Shown one piece after another: positions 33,099 through 44,459 of a stretch of DNA of 64,000 nt; positions within the stretch are counted from its first letter, which is position 1, and the number at the start of each line of letters is the position of its first letter. The stretch spans positions 24,107,770-24,171,769 of the forward strand of contig JAVDOI010000004.1 of NCBI GenBank assembly GCA_032191485.1. Direction: 5' to 3'. The notes beneath the pieces were generated by a model. The model ran no database searches and was not told the DNA's origin. It saw nothing but the letters and a program-made list of their open reading frames with translations. Both the position numbers and the translations under genes were made by a program. Origin of the DNA: Leptoclinus maculatus. Taxonomy: Eukaryota; Chordata; Actinopteri; Perciformes; Stichaeidae.

Positions 33099-36000
33099 AT
33101 GCCCCCCAAGTTTAAACGCCACCTCAATGACGACGAGGTCACGGGATCCGTCCGCAGCGAGAGGGTGAGACACACAGGAGGAGGGAGGGGCTTATTGTTT
33201 TGCGTTACTTGATGATGACGACACACAAATTGTTTGTATTACGCCATTTTGCGTGGAGAACCCTTCACCTCCTGCAGTTCAAACACACTGCGGCTACACA
33301 CCTGTGTCTACTTATTGCTTGATTGTGTGACGTGACCCATCACCGACACGTTAACTGCCCCCATGTGTCGTGGCATGCAAACATAACCGCGAAATCTAAA
33401 GGAGTCTTTCAAATGTAAAACCACCAAAAACATCCATGTTGGCTGCAGAAACAGTCAAAAACAGATGTTGATAGAAGATGCAGGTTTTGCTTTAAGATGA
33501 TTTGATTAGTATTTGTGGAAAAAAGTGAATGAGGGAATGCAGAATAGAGAGTGGACCTTTTTAGAAGGAGGTTAAGTGAAGAAACTCCTGTAGCCAAATG
33601 TCTGGTTCTCATCAAAGTGATCACCCCCCCACCTCCCTCTGCTGATTCTTACCTTCCCTCCATCCTGTTTCTCTGTGAAATCCTCTTTCTATTGTGTTGA
33701 ACTGGGATCAAAGCTAAGCTTACTGGGAGACTTGCATAACAAGTGGCTCTCTGTAGTGCCTCACCTCCTGCCCTCTGATAATAACCACCAGTCCTCCCTC
33801 ACGTCTCCAATGATAGACGGTGAAAAGTAAAGAAGGAGAGTGTTCGTGCCTTAACTTGTAAAGTTCTTCATCATCATATGGTCACCATTCCCTCGGCTGT
33901 TTTGCAGATGACAGTGTATTACATATTTACTGGCACAATATCGGCTTGCAGCTGTCAACATAGAACATCTGTGTTTTGTTTTCTCTTAGCCCTTTGTAGT
34001 GGCATGGGGTCATGATTTGAAAAATTAAATAATTGAACCAAAACTATGTCGTTTATGCTGCTCCTGAACTAATGGACCAACGCACTGAACGGAGGCACGA
34101 CTCCCGCTTTCCTTAAAAAACATTCCTCCCCAGTAGCCGGAGTTTTACGAGAGTTTTTATTGAGGTTTGGAAAGCAGAGCAGCAACAGTCTGATTTTTTT
34201 TTTTAGTACGTCATCATAACGTAAGTGCACTATAATAGTAAAGTGTAAATGCTTTTGGCTATATCTGCCGTCTGAGGATAGACAGAAAAAGATTCCATCG
34301 ATCAGCAGTCATCTGGAGGTCAGTTTCATATCTCTGTATCATCACTTGTGAGTGCCAGGAAAGTACTCCGTTTGGCTGAGATGCTCTTACAGCAGCGTGT
34401 TCCTGAAATACATCTGAATTCATTAGAATCATAGTTCAGTATCTAGAACGTTCCCTTTTCTGACCTCTGACCTTTTCCTCTTGTACAGAGGAACCTGCTG
34501 GAGGACGACTCTGATGAGGAGGAAGACTTCTTTCTGTGAGTTTGTTTAAATTCTATTAAGACACTGAGCGTATAATAAATAAATGAAATATATTTTAGTA
34601 CAATTTATCTAGAAGACGAGAGCGGTCATACTAACACATTGTTCAATTTTTTGACACATAATCAACAGCGAAATAAGTTGTTACAGCTGAAAGTTCACAT
34701 TAAATTGGTCACTCTGGCTTCATTAATACCTGTTTTCCAGGCGAGGACCCTCGGGGCCCAGATTTGGACCTCAGAATGACAAATTCAAGCAGTAAGTATG
34801 AACACATTCCTCCAAAACAACTGAAAGCCAGAGGTCGGAGAAGTGTTGCCGGCACTCTTGAGTTTAGGTGTCGGTGTTACGCAACCGTGGCTCGTCGTGT
34901 TTACAGGTTTTATAGGCGGATTGTGTAAGAGAGGCCGGCCGCCGTCTGCAGGTCGTTGTGTAACGTTCCCAAGACCTCCGCAGTCTGTTTCCACGAGGTC
35001 ATTGTTGAGACAAGAGTTGTTTCTCCCAATCGGTGCACACTCGACAGTTAGTCGTTGCTGTGAGCACCTGAAACAAGTCGGGGCTCCAAGGTGAGGATTA
35101 CCCACGGCAAATAAAAGGCCACGTTGGGCTAGTAAATCTAGCTCACTTGCCCGATTCGGGTAATAAAGAATTTAACACACTTTTTTTTTGCGGAGCCGAT
35201 GATGGAAGTAGCTTAAGAGTGAGCCATCTCACTTCTTATGAGAGTTGGGCACTCAAGGGAAAATGGTAAAGACGAGGTTTATGGGCTGAAGAGTTTGGTT
35301 GGGTCGCATTAGAGGATGTGGGTGAAGCTCCAGGAGCCGTATATATTCACAGACCTTATTGGAACGCTCTGAGAGCTCCTAACTCCTGAAGCCGACACAT
35401 TTCTAGTAAGGAGTCCTGGCTGAAGAGGGATTTAGGAAACTCTCCAGAGCATCTCTGAGCATGGGCGAGACAGAAACATCTACCTTAGTGAGGAGTTTTT
35501 CTCTGTTGTATACAATTGAGAAAAACTGTAACGCAGTTTTTTTTTTTCCTGGGAATGTCTACACAGATACCCAGTTCGTATTCGTAATACTGCAAATATA
35601 TAAATATGTGCCATTGCCTCAATCACCATCGTGTTACCCTCCTTTGGTGATAATGAAGAAATCTTTGAGGTTGCCACTCTAAGGGTTAAGGTGCCATCTT
35701 TACCAGGGTGTCGTCTCGTCTTTATTTTAAGGGGAAATTCTTAGAAAACGTCAGAAGACGAAGAATTCCGTCACTAGGAGCAACTCTTTGTACCGAGAAG
35801 CTTTACGAGTACGGCCCCAGGAATGTTTGCACATTACCCAGGCTCCTCATCTACGTCCGTCTCTCTGGGTGTTTATACCTTCATGTGTTTATGTGCCCAT
35901 GCTTCTCCATGTCCCCCTGTTCCTGATTTGTTATGGTTTTGCATGTTTAATATTACCGTCTTCAACGTGCAATCAGGCTGAAGTCCAAGACTGATAATTT

Positions 36001-37675
36001 CCTGCAGCTCCTTGTCTGAGACAATCAGTGTTAGAAAAAACGAATTCCTTCATCTTGTATCTCCTTATGAGCCTCTCTGCTTTTATTTATGTATGACTTC
36101 TCTGTTAATGTCCTCCCTCCAACCGACCCTGCATCCTTCAAAGAGGTATTGCTAAGAATGACTTTGCAATAAGAGTGACTGAAGGGTAATCTGGACTTGT
36201 CATGCTCAGGTAGGAGTACCGTGAATAAAGCAAGGAGCTGAGCATTATTCTGCAGATCATTGAGAGGATGAAAACCATCTGACAGGCTTTTTATTGCGTG
36301 CCAGCTGGACCAGGCTGGATAGATAGAGAGAGAGAGAGAGAAGAGGAAATTGTTGGGAAGACAGGTGCTTTGTGCTGTGGTGGGTTACCCCAAAAGAGAA
36401 GAGCCGTCCTTAACAAATCTTACCTTTTTATCATTCACGATTGATTTGTATCATTTATGACCGTCTCGCACCAACTTGTGTCCTCAGGGTGCAGTCGCAG
36501 GTTGACGAGGTGATCGATGTGATGCAGGAGAACATCTCAAAGGTGATAGAGAGGGGCGAGCGGCTCGACGACCTGCAGGACAAGTCGGGTGAGTCACAGC
36601 GGGTTCGTTTGTGCTCGTACACATGTTCAAAATAAGCCGACACAAACTCTACAGGGTCTTTTATTTGAACGGGTAGTTGCCACAGGGAGCTCACGGGTTG
36701 TTTGCACATGGCTCTGAGGATTGAGCCTCACTGTATGTAGGCGTATTTGGGCATGATGAGGCCCAATGATCTTTAATGTATTTTAAAGTCAAGCAATGAA
36801 GGTTTGGGTAATGCCCTGAACTTCTAGTGAGATCTCAGACCTGCATACGAGATGTTTTTTAGCTCGGAAATGTTCTTCAAATACAAAAAACTTCATAATA
36901 TTTGGAGTCTATGTCCAAAAATGCGGCACTATGTACCAACATGCACTAAACACATGCACTGATGGCCCAGTTATGTCAGCAAAGAACAGAGAAGCTCTGA
37001 TAACAAAACACACAGAGTGAGAGTGACTTCATCCTCTGCTCAGGTTACTCAACTACATCTTTACATTAACCAAAGGTGTTTGCTGCTTTATTAATGCTCT
37101 GAATCCCACATATCGCACCTTTAAACACTGGAATTAGTCATACACCAAAGTAAACAAACATGACATTAGGAAACTGATGAACCTTGAGGAATAATTCACG
37201 TTACATGCATGAGGGAACACAAGTCTGGTCAGTTAATCTTTACTCCTTTACGCAAACGGTAAAGATTCTCCTCCTGATTGAAGGCAGATTGAGCTCACCT
37301 GTGGCTCCTCCCAGAGCTCACCTGTGGCTCCTCCCAGAGCTCACCTGTGGCTCCTCCCAGAGCTCCTCAGGGTCATGGCACACTTTCAACAATAGAGGCA
37401 GATTCTTTTTTTATCAGACAGACTCATCAATTAATTGACTAATCGTTGCAGCTCTATATTAAACTCTGCAGAAATACGTAATGTACGTCACATATTTTAG
37501 TTGGGGAGAAAAAAAATCATCAAAACATCCCCTTTGTGAGTAGTAGTGCTGCTTGCGTGTAAATACACACAGTTTAAAGTAGACTTTAAAGGTGCTAATG
37601 ATATGTCCAGGTTTAGTGTTTTACCAGGTGTGTGTCTGAAAGCTTTTAACAGGTCTCACACTCTCCCTCACACTT

Positions 37676-37722
<47 letters not shown>

Positions 37723-38011
37723 TGTGTTTATCTCGCTCAACTTCACATGCATGCGAGGCTTTTCAACAAGACACGCACACGTCTTCTTCTTCTTCTTCAT
37801 AAGATAAAAAGATGAGGCTGAAGTGTCTCTTCTCAGTCTCATCATGAGCTCCACACAGATGTTCTATAACTGCTTCTCTCTGTCAGGTCGACCAGTCAGC
37901 CAACCAAGACAATGACGCACATCTGGAACACATCTGTTCGCATGAGCCTTTGTGTATACACAAGTTTTACTGTATTTGTTGGTCCGTGTGTGGCTGATTG
38001 CGTGTCTCTGC

Positions 38012-38049
<38 letters not shown>

Positions 38050-39080
38050 GACCTTTATGCGGTTGACACGGGCAGTTTGCTCTCCGATTCATGTGCAGGC
38101 GAACCTGTCGTTAAAACTCCTGAAGATTAACAAGCATCTTCTCAGAAGCCTCCCGTCTGAGCGCTTCTCTTTGTAGCGGTCGACCGGTCGTTAACAGGCA
38201 CATGTCCGTGGGAACGGCCGACACATGACGGAGACAAACACTCCAAAGAGGGACCAGGGGCTCGGACAAGAGCAGCGCCGAACGCCAAGGGAGCTGAGAC
38301 CTTCCTGTTAACTCGTGTAAACAATCCAGTGGACGACGGTATCCAAGAAACAGAGCGGCAGCGTGGGCGAGCATTTTGGAGAGGGACATCACAACACGGA
38401 CAGACGGGAGGAAATGTGTTTTCACTCCGTCGTGTTTAAACTCGGCGAGTTGTTGTTCACCATTAAATACCAAATTGTTCATGGGAGTGATCTCACCAGC
38501 AGAGCTACGGTGTTACATAACGCGCTGTAACTGCACATGCACAACATCGGAGCCAGGCAGTTCTGAGTCACCTCATCCAACATCAAAGGCAAAACAACAG
38601 CCAGGTTTTTGTTTACGTAGAGATTAACAGATTTCTTTTTTTTCTCCCCTCTTCTCTTAATTTATTTTTCCTCGTCGGTGCTGCGGTCCCGTCGTCTCCC
38701 AGAGAGCCTATCGGACAACGCGTCGGCCTTCAGTAGCCGAGCCAAACAGCTGCACAGGAGGATGTGGTGGAGAGACATGAAGGTGGGCTGTCTGTCTGTT
38801 TTATATATATATATATGTGTGTGTGTGAGACACACCTTCATTGTGTCCCTTCACTCTTGTATTTACACTGCACTCAGAGGTTTCCAGTGTTGTGAGGAGT
38901 GTGTTGTTTCTTCCACAGATGAAGATAATTATCGCCTCGGTAGTTGTCGCCCTCCTGCTCATTATCATCAGTGAGTATTAGACCCAACACACTCAAATGG
39001 ACATAATGTGCAGAACTTCTCATTAAATATTCCTTCTCTCTCTCTCTCTTTCAGTTCCAGTGATCCTGCGATATCGCTAG
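33099..39080 (+). CDS. vamp4: Vesicle-associated membrane protein 4 (R-SNARE)
   Basis: R-SNARE of the trans-Golgi network and endosomes that works in retrograde and homotypic fusion. Seven coding exons: 33099-33164, 34489-34535, 34741-34791, 36488-36588, 38703-38782, 38919-38970, 39055-39080, for 140 residues (human 141). The N-terminus MPPKFKRHLNDDEVTGS is near-identical to human. The TGN-retrieval signal is present: di-leucine L25-L26 (RNLLEDD) followed by the acidic cluster DSDEEEDFF. The SNARE motif spans about residues 56-115, with the zero-layer Arg at R77 (KVIERGERL). The single C-terminal membrane anchor is about 118-137 (IIIASVVVALLLIII), ending LRYR. The start is preceded by a purine-rich 5' UTR exon. 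Neighbours match human: mettl13 and dnm3 on one side, myoc on the other. Confidence 0.97.
37288..37362 (+). repeat. 23-bp tandem repeat, about 3.3 copies
   Basis: Near-perfect units of GAGCTCACCTGTGGCTCCTC plus CCA in vamp4 intron 4. Confidence 0.9.
37680..37719. repeat. (TG)n microsatellite
   Basis: About 20 TG units in vamp4 intron 4; a second run lies at about 38013-38048. Confidence 0.9.
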
Positions 39081-39108
39081 TGTCTGACGAGGAGGATGAG
39101 AGAGAACT

Positions 39109-39159
<51 letters not shown>

Positions 39160-39188
39160 CTCTCTCCTTTGCACACAGTCCTCCACTC

Positions 39189-39202
39189 CAGCTAGGGGGC
39201 GC
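39189..39202 (+). promoter_or_regulatory. CTCF-like core in vamp4 3' UTR
   Basis: CAGCTAGGGGGCGC matches 11 consecutive positions of the CTCF core, lying between vamp4 and myoc. Motif only. Confidence 0.35.
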
Positions 39203-40377
39203 CAGCCAGCCTCCCACACCCTCCCCAGTGTCAGTCAGCGTACCCCTCAAGGGATCTGGCCTCAACTTGCCCCTCAGTACAGATCTCATCATTTGTATTT
39301 GAAAGTAAAGCTACAGAAAAGGGGACGCGGGAGATATTTTAAGGCGGTTTGGGAGAAACCGCCGACTCTCAGCCCCTCTAGTCTAAGTGAAGGAGTGCTC
39401 CATGCCATGACACATATCATGTGTAGGGTCTTTGCCCTGACAACAGGGAAACTCCTGCATAGATAGTTTACTGTAAAGGGGATCTATGCCAACAGTCTCT
39501 CTTAGTTTAGCTGGTCTGAATCTGCTGCAGCAGCCTCGTATAAAGGCCATAAAGGGGCTTTTAACATTAAGCGAATGAACCTCAGATGTCAACCCACGAT
39601 TCCTTGTGTGAGAGCGTTTATAGGGGACCCTTTGTGAACACAAGCACATGTCACCGTTCGACACCAGAAAACATCTGAAGCTCATCTGCGTAGTCAAAAG
39701 TGCGGCTTCTTTTAATCATTCTGGCAGGAAAGTGATTTCACTTATCAGGTATGTTTCCTCATCAGTGCAGATGATCAGGGAAAGGAAGGTCATTGATTCA
39801 GACGGCATCCTGAATATTATTCTCCTCCATAAATCACCGCTTTCCGTCTGCCTCTTGGTAGCTTGTTATACTGTACGGCAGGATGGCGTCGAACCAAAAC
39901 ATCCAGGTCATGAATATCTCCTCGGCCTCTCCGGCCTCCGGACCGCCCGCCTCCCTCCCGGGTTGAGCCGAGCTCTGGGGCCCGTTTGGTCGCTGCCGCG
40001 CTGCTTTCCTGCTCGTGACAGATGGCTCTGTTTGGTTTTAGCGCTTCTTCTGTCTTTACTTCACTATTTTTTCCTTATTTATGCCGGTCGCTCAATGTGA
40101 TGCTTGTATGAACGCTGGTATTCCCACAGAACTGTTGCATTACTTTGAAGCAGGGGTAATTTAAGAGATGCAAGTTAAACGTCTCGCTGTGAAACAAACG
40201 TAGGTGTCATTGTGTTCTGGATTAATTAACTGTATAATACATTGGAGCTCTACATTGTCATTTTATTATTTTTGATGTAATTTATTTTAGCTGTAAATAT
40301 TGATTCTGTAATGATGTACAATACTCTCTGCATTGCATTGGAAGACTGTGATATACTGATCCTTTTTTTTGCTCTGG

Positions 40378-40383
40378 AATAAA
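40378..40383 (+). terminator. vamp4 poly(A) signal
   Basis: AATAAA in GGAATAAAGTGATTTT, the first strong signal at the end of a long T-rich 3' UTR. Confidence 0.65.
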
Positions 40384-40399
40384 GTGATTTTAAAGGGCA

Positions 40400-42600
40400 C
40401 CGGTGTGGTTTCAACTGGTTTTAGCTGGTCTTCCTGCGAGGGTGACATCAGAAAAGTGAGGATGGAGGGAGCAATCGGAGGGAAAGTTTGGTTGATGGAA
40501 AGAAAGAAGATGAAAATGCCATCCCTTCACTCTTAACCACTTTCTAAATACTTGTCCTGAGTTTTTAACTCATTAGCAAACTTTCTTTTTTATTGGTCTG
40601 ACTTTACTGGCAGTGTGGAGTCCCAAGATGGCACTGAAGTTTGAAGTGACTGGATGCTGTGAAGCGCTATTGTTCCGACAGACCGGCTGCTCCTGTCCTC
40701 CGGACAGTAGACACAAACGCACACTGACAGCTCTGCTCTTTGCTCAGCCAGCGCTGCCCAACCCTTCTGAGAGAGCAGACATTAAATTGGCCCACAGGGT
40801 TGTTTTACTTCATTGATCTACGGCAGATGGTATTCCAGCTCGCGCTAGTTGCTAGTGCGCACGGCAGGGGGGTGACGGCCATATTTCAGCATTGAAGATG
40901 AAGAGAAGAGAGGGCATTTCATCCCATACGCTTCTTTTAATGTTGGTGTGGCTGCAGTATACTTATGGATGGTTGGTATGCTGCGAGTTGGAAGCGGGAT
41001 GCAGGCGTTGATTTTCAAACAAAATGCATTCAGACCAGAGTAGCAAACCATATAGGTTCATCACTTTGGGTCCTCTGTGTACAATTAATGAGAAAGCACA
41101 GACCAGCCAGTTTGCTGTCTTCCATGACCTTTTATAACCCGTCACCTGCTAATCGCAAGCATAAAATTATATCCCGGCCCCGCATGTAAACTTAAATTCA
41201 CAAATGTTTATTAGTTTAAACTGTATTTTTTCACAATGACCCTTTACAGCAACCTTACCTAACAATAATCACAACAATAGCATTCATGCTAGCAATTATA
41301 TAGCTTTAGCGCCAGCGATGAGCATAAGCTAACTGAAATGTTAACGACTATCATGAACGATAATTTTAAAGCGGTAAATTCCGTCTCAATGTTAAAAGAA
41401 ATGTAGACCAAGCAGTTCATGTAGTGCTTTTTTTAAAATTCTCTGTAATTGTAGCATGAAATCATGGTTGAATAAGCAAGCTAGCAAGCTAGCTAGCTAA
41501 CTAGCCTGCTGCTAAATGAGTAAAATATAACAAATGAATGCCTCATCCCCACGCTCTTAGTAGCAAAGCACAGTGCTATCAGTCATTAGCACAGATTCAC
41601 CAGAGTTTGTCATGCGCTGACAGCTTAATGTCAAGTCCACAGGAAAGAGAGGAAAGGTTTATTATGTTATTGCAATGTGACATTTGTTACAACTTGCTTT
41701 AACTGGAAAGTGGCTGTCTGGAGGTTTGATTTAGCCTCTGGTCGGGACTTTGTCCAGCTGTATGCAACGGGTAAAATAATTCAGTGTTACACTAAACTGT
41801 TTATTTGTTCGTGAGAGAACATTTCTATGCTCTCTTACTGCTGGAGACACACCCACACTGGCAGCAGAGTATGTTTTGGTCCTTCATTATAGGACTCATA
41901 CTGGTTGACTTCAGATTCCGGGCATAGCAGCAGCTATTTGAGTCATAAAACAGTGATGTTCACACAAGAGAGAGAGACAGAGAGAGGAGTAGACGATGTG
42001 CCAACAAGCATTAGTCAGTCGCACACACACACCCTGTCCAGTGGAGAAACAAGGGAGAATGTCACGAGCTAGAAGTGGAGAATACATTTCCGATTGATAC
42101 TTACACTCATTCTAGTGAATAAAACATTGTTCATATGTTTAAACACTCCACCTACTTTTCCAGGAGCTTCTGTCTTCACTCGTTCTCACCTATTTTTCTT
42201 TGTACACATGGTTTTACTCTCATCTTTTCCTCCTTTGATGATTTATTTCACTCCTTTGTGATTCACCCTCTCTTAAGTTTCTCATTCTTAAGATATTTCC
42301 TGTAAGAGGATGTGTTTTTCAAATGCAGACTAAACCATATACCTCATTCATCCACTCGCCCATCTGTCCGACCAATCATAGACTTGCCTCATCAATCAAA
42401 GGCAACTGTCTCAGGTATACCACCAGCTGTCTGTAAACAAGCTCTGCCAGAAGCAGATGAGGCTGGCATCAATCGGCAAGAGGAAGTGTTTTTCTGAAGA
42501 GTAAGCACCCTTTGCCCTCGAGCCTCCCTGGAGTGAAGAATCTGGGTCAGGTGGTGTTTTAGGGTTCAGGGTGGCCTGGGGGGGGGGGTCAGCAGAGATG
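40400..42600. other. Intergenic region vamp4-myoc, no gene seen
   Basis: AT-rich with AGCTAGCTAGC-like short repeats (41470-41520). No ORF with exon-like conservation. Confidence 0.5.
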
Positions 42601-42603
42601 GAT

Positions 42604-43167
42604 CACTTTTAGAAATAAGGGCTCTAAAGGGTTTCTCCTAAAGGGCTGAGGTTCTCCCCAGCACCGTTTGCTTCTGAAGAACCATAGACTGAATATAAGA
42701 AGTGGACGTAGTCACCGTGATGTCACCCATTGGTTTGTTGACTGCGGTTTTGAGGCAGGATACGAGGGTTTAGACGAAACCCATGTAATGTGAAAGGTTA
42801 GAACCCTCTGGGTGAGTTCTATATTAAATCCTTGAAATATAAAAGGGTTCTCAGTAGAATGGTTTCTAGATGAAACCATTGCAATATATAAGGGGTCTTG
42901 TTAGCATCTAGATAGAACCTCCAGAGAGGGATCTAGGTGGAACCTTTACATTATAGAAGGATTTTCTGTAGGAACTCTGCTATGGGGTTTTGGGTGGAAC
43001 CTTTTACAGATGCTTCTAGGTATAAACATTTATGTAGGTAGAACATTCGGAAAGGGTTCAAGGTGCAACTTTGTAAAAGGTTCTAGCAGGAACCGAAAGG
43101 CTTCTCCCACGAGGACAAGCCAAAGAACCCAATATGGTTCTAGTTAGCACCTTTATTTCTAAGAGTG
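42604..43167. mobile_element. Tc1/mariner-like MITE with internal short repeats
   Basis: The left end CACTTTTAGAAATAAGGGCT and the reverse complement of the right end, CACTCTTAGAAATAAAGGTG, form terminal inverted repeats; a TA follows the right end. The interior is made of decayed GGTTCTAGNTAGAACC-type units (for example around 42900-43110). A second repeat is nested at about 42684-42775. No transposase. Confidence 0.7.
42684..42775 (+). repeat. Short dispersed repeat, nested copy A
   Basis: CATAGACTGAATATAAGAAG ... GGACGTAGTCACCGTGATGT ... CATTGGTTTGTTGACTGCGG. It is homologous, in inverted orientation, to 49752-49840. Confidence 0.75.
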
Positions 43168-43169
43168 TA

Positions 43170-44180
43170 CAAGAAATCTGAACAAACACCGTAAAGTAGG
43201 AGACATGAGGAGAAGAAGCGTGGGAGAGGAGCCAGGACATATTCTAGGAACCAAAACAAAGAGGCAGGATATGAGGGTAAACTGAGACGTGCACAGCGAG
43301 GACCAGAAGGTGTGCGTGCGTCTGCACACCTGTCTCATTGCGTGCATCTCTGAGCAAGTGTCTCACTTCCAAATCTTTTCATCCTGCCTCTGTGGAAATG
43401 AACAAGAGATCGTCCACATGCCTGTAAAAGTGAGGCTCGCAGGCAACGGTTCAGTGTGTCTGTGATGTTGTGTTAAAGCAAGGAGACGAGGGGATGGGAG
43501 GCAGACTGCAACAAATCCACCCCTGGGCAGCAAGTGACAGGAAGTGAGCTTATTTTGGAGGAATGGTCCCCGGCAGCTCACTCGGGTTGTATTAAATGTA
43601 CATTTGAGTGGAGTCTGCAGCAAGAAAACACACATACACACTGTCCACATCAGACCCAAGCTCAGCCGAAAAGGAACCCGGTTCTATGTCGGGGGTCAGC
43701 GCTCATTGATTGACCTGTATCCTCGACCCCATCCTAATGACAGCCCTTATCGGCTGCTAGCGTCACGTTGTGGCCCCCCTACCAATATGAAAGGGGACAC
43801 CATGCTCCCCAGGAGGTAATTGCTCACCCTGCCATGCTGGGGCCAAATCCCCTTCGACACACATCACGCGTATCACGGGATGTTTTTACAGATAAGATAT
43901 GAGTAAAAGACACTGGAGGGGCTGAATTACACAAATTTAAAAGACATATGCTGTCATGTTGGACCCTTGAATAAAAAACAGCTTTTGCAGAATGACAGCC
44001 GCTCAAAATTGTGTAAAAAAAGTTGTTTTTATCCCCAAAACAACCATCATCCAATTACTTTCTCTTTTCTTCTTCCCTCCCGCCTCCTTGTCCTCTGACC
44101 CCCTCCCCCCAAGTTTGTATCCTTCCACTCCCCTCCTTTCCTTTCACCTCTCCTCTCTTCCCCTCCTTCCCTCCCCTCCA
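43170..44180. other. myoc upstream region
   Basis: No gene seen. It includes a CT-rich pyrimidine tract (44060-44180) immediately before the myoc TATA box. Confidence 0.45.
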
Positions 44181-44185
44181 GATCG

Positions 44186-44193
44186 TATAAATA
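44186..44193 (+). promoter_or_regulatory. TATA box of myoc
   Basis: TATAAATA, 267 bp before the myoc start codon. It predicts transcription start near 44216 (GAGCTCAGTGTCACAG region). Confidence 0.65.
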
Positions 44194-44459
44194 TCTGTGA
44201 GCTGTTGGGGAGAGCTCAGTGTCACAGACCTGTCCACTGAGGAGAGACAGAAGAAGAGAGAGGGGAGGACAGAAGAAGAAGAAGAAGAGATACCTGAGGA
44301 AAGAGTGAGACGAAATAAGACTAAAACAATAATCACCAGGAAATTGGGAATTATTAATTGATTAAAGGAGAGTTCAAGTTTAGAGGTGACAAATAAAAGA
44401 AGACTGGACAGAAGAATTTAAAGGAACCACCAGATCTGTGTGGAAGGACGGTCCCCACG

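Larger units (their letters stand above)
39081..40400 (+). other. vamp4 3' UTR
   Basis: About 1.3 kb ending at AATAAA (40378-40383). It starts with a CT microsatellite (39113-39160) and contains a CTCF-like core (39189-39202). Overlapping Ser/Leu-rich ORFs come from the CT repeat. Confidence 0.7.

Noticed and set aside
37288..37362. CRISPR-like array
   Set aside because: Direct head-to-tail repeats without spacers in a vertebrate intron.
39008..39466. 152-codon Ser/Leu-rich ORF over the vamp4 3' end
   Set aside because: Frame through a CT microsatellite in the 3' UTR.
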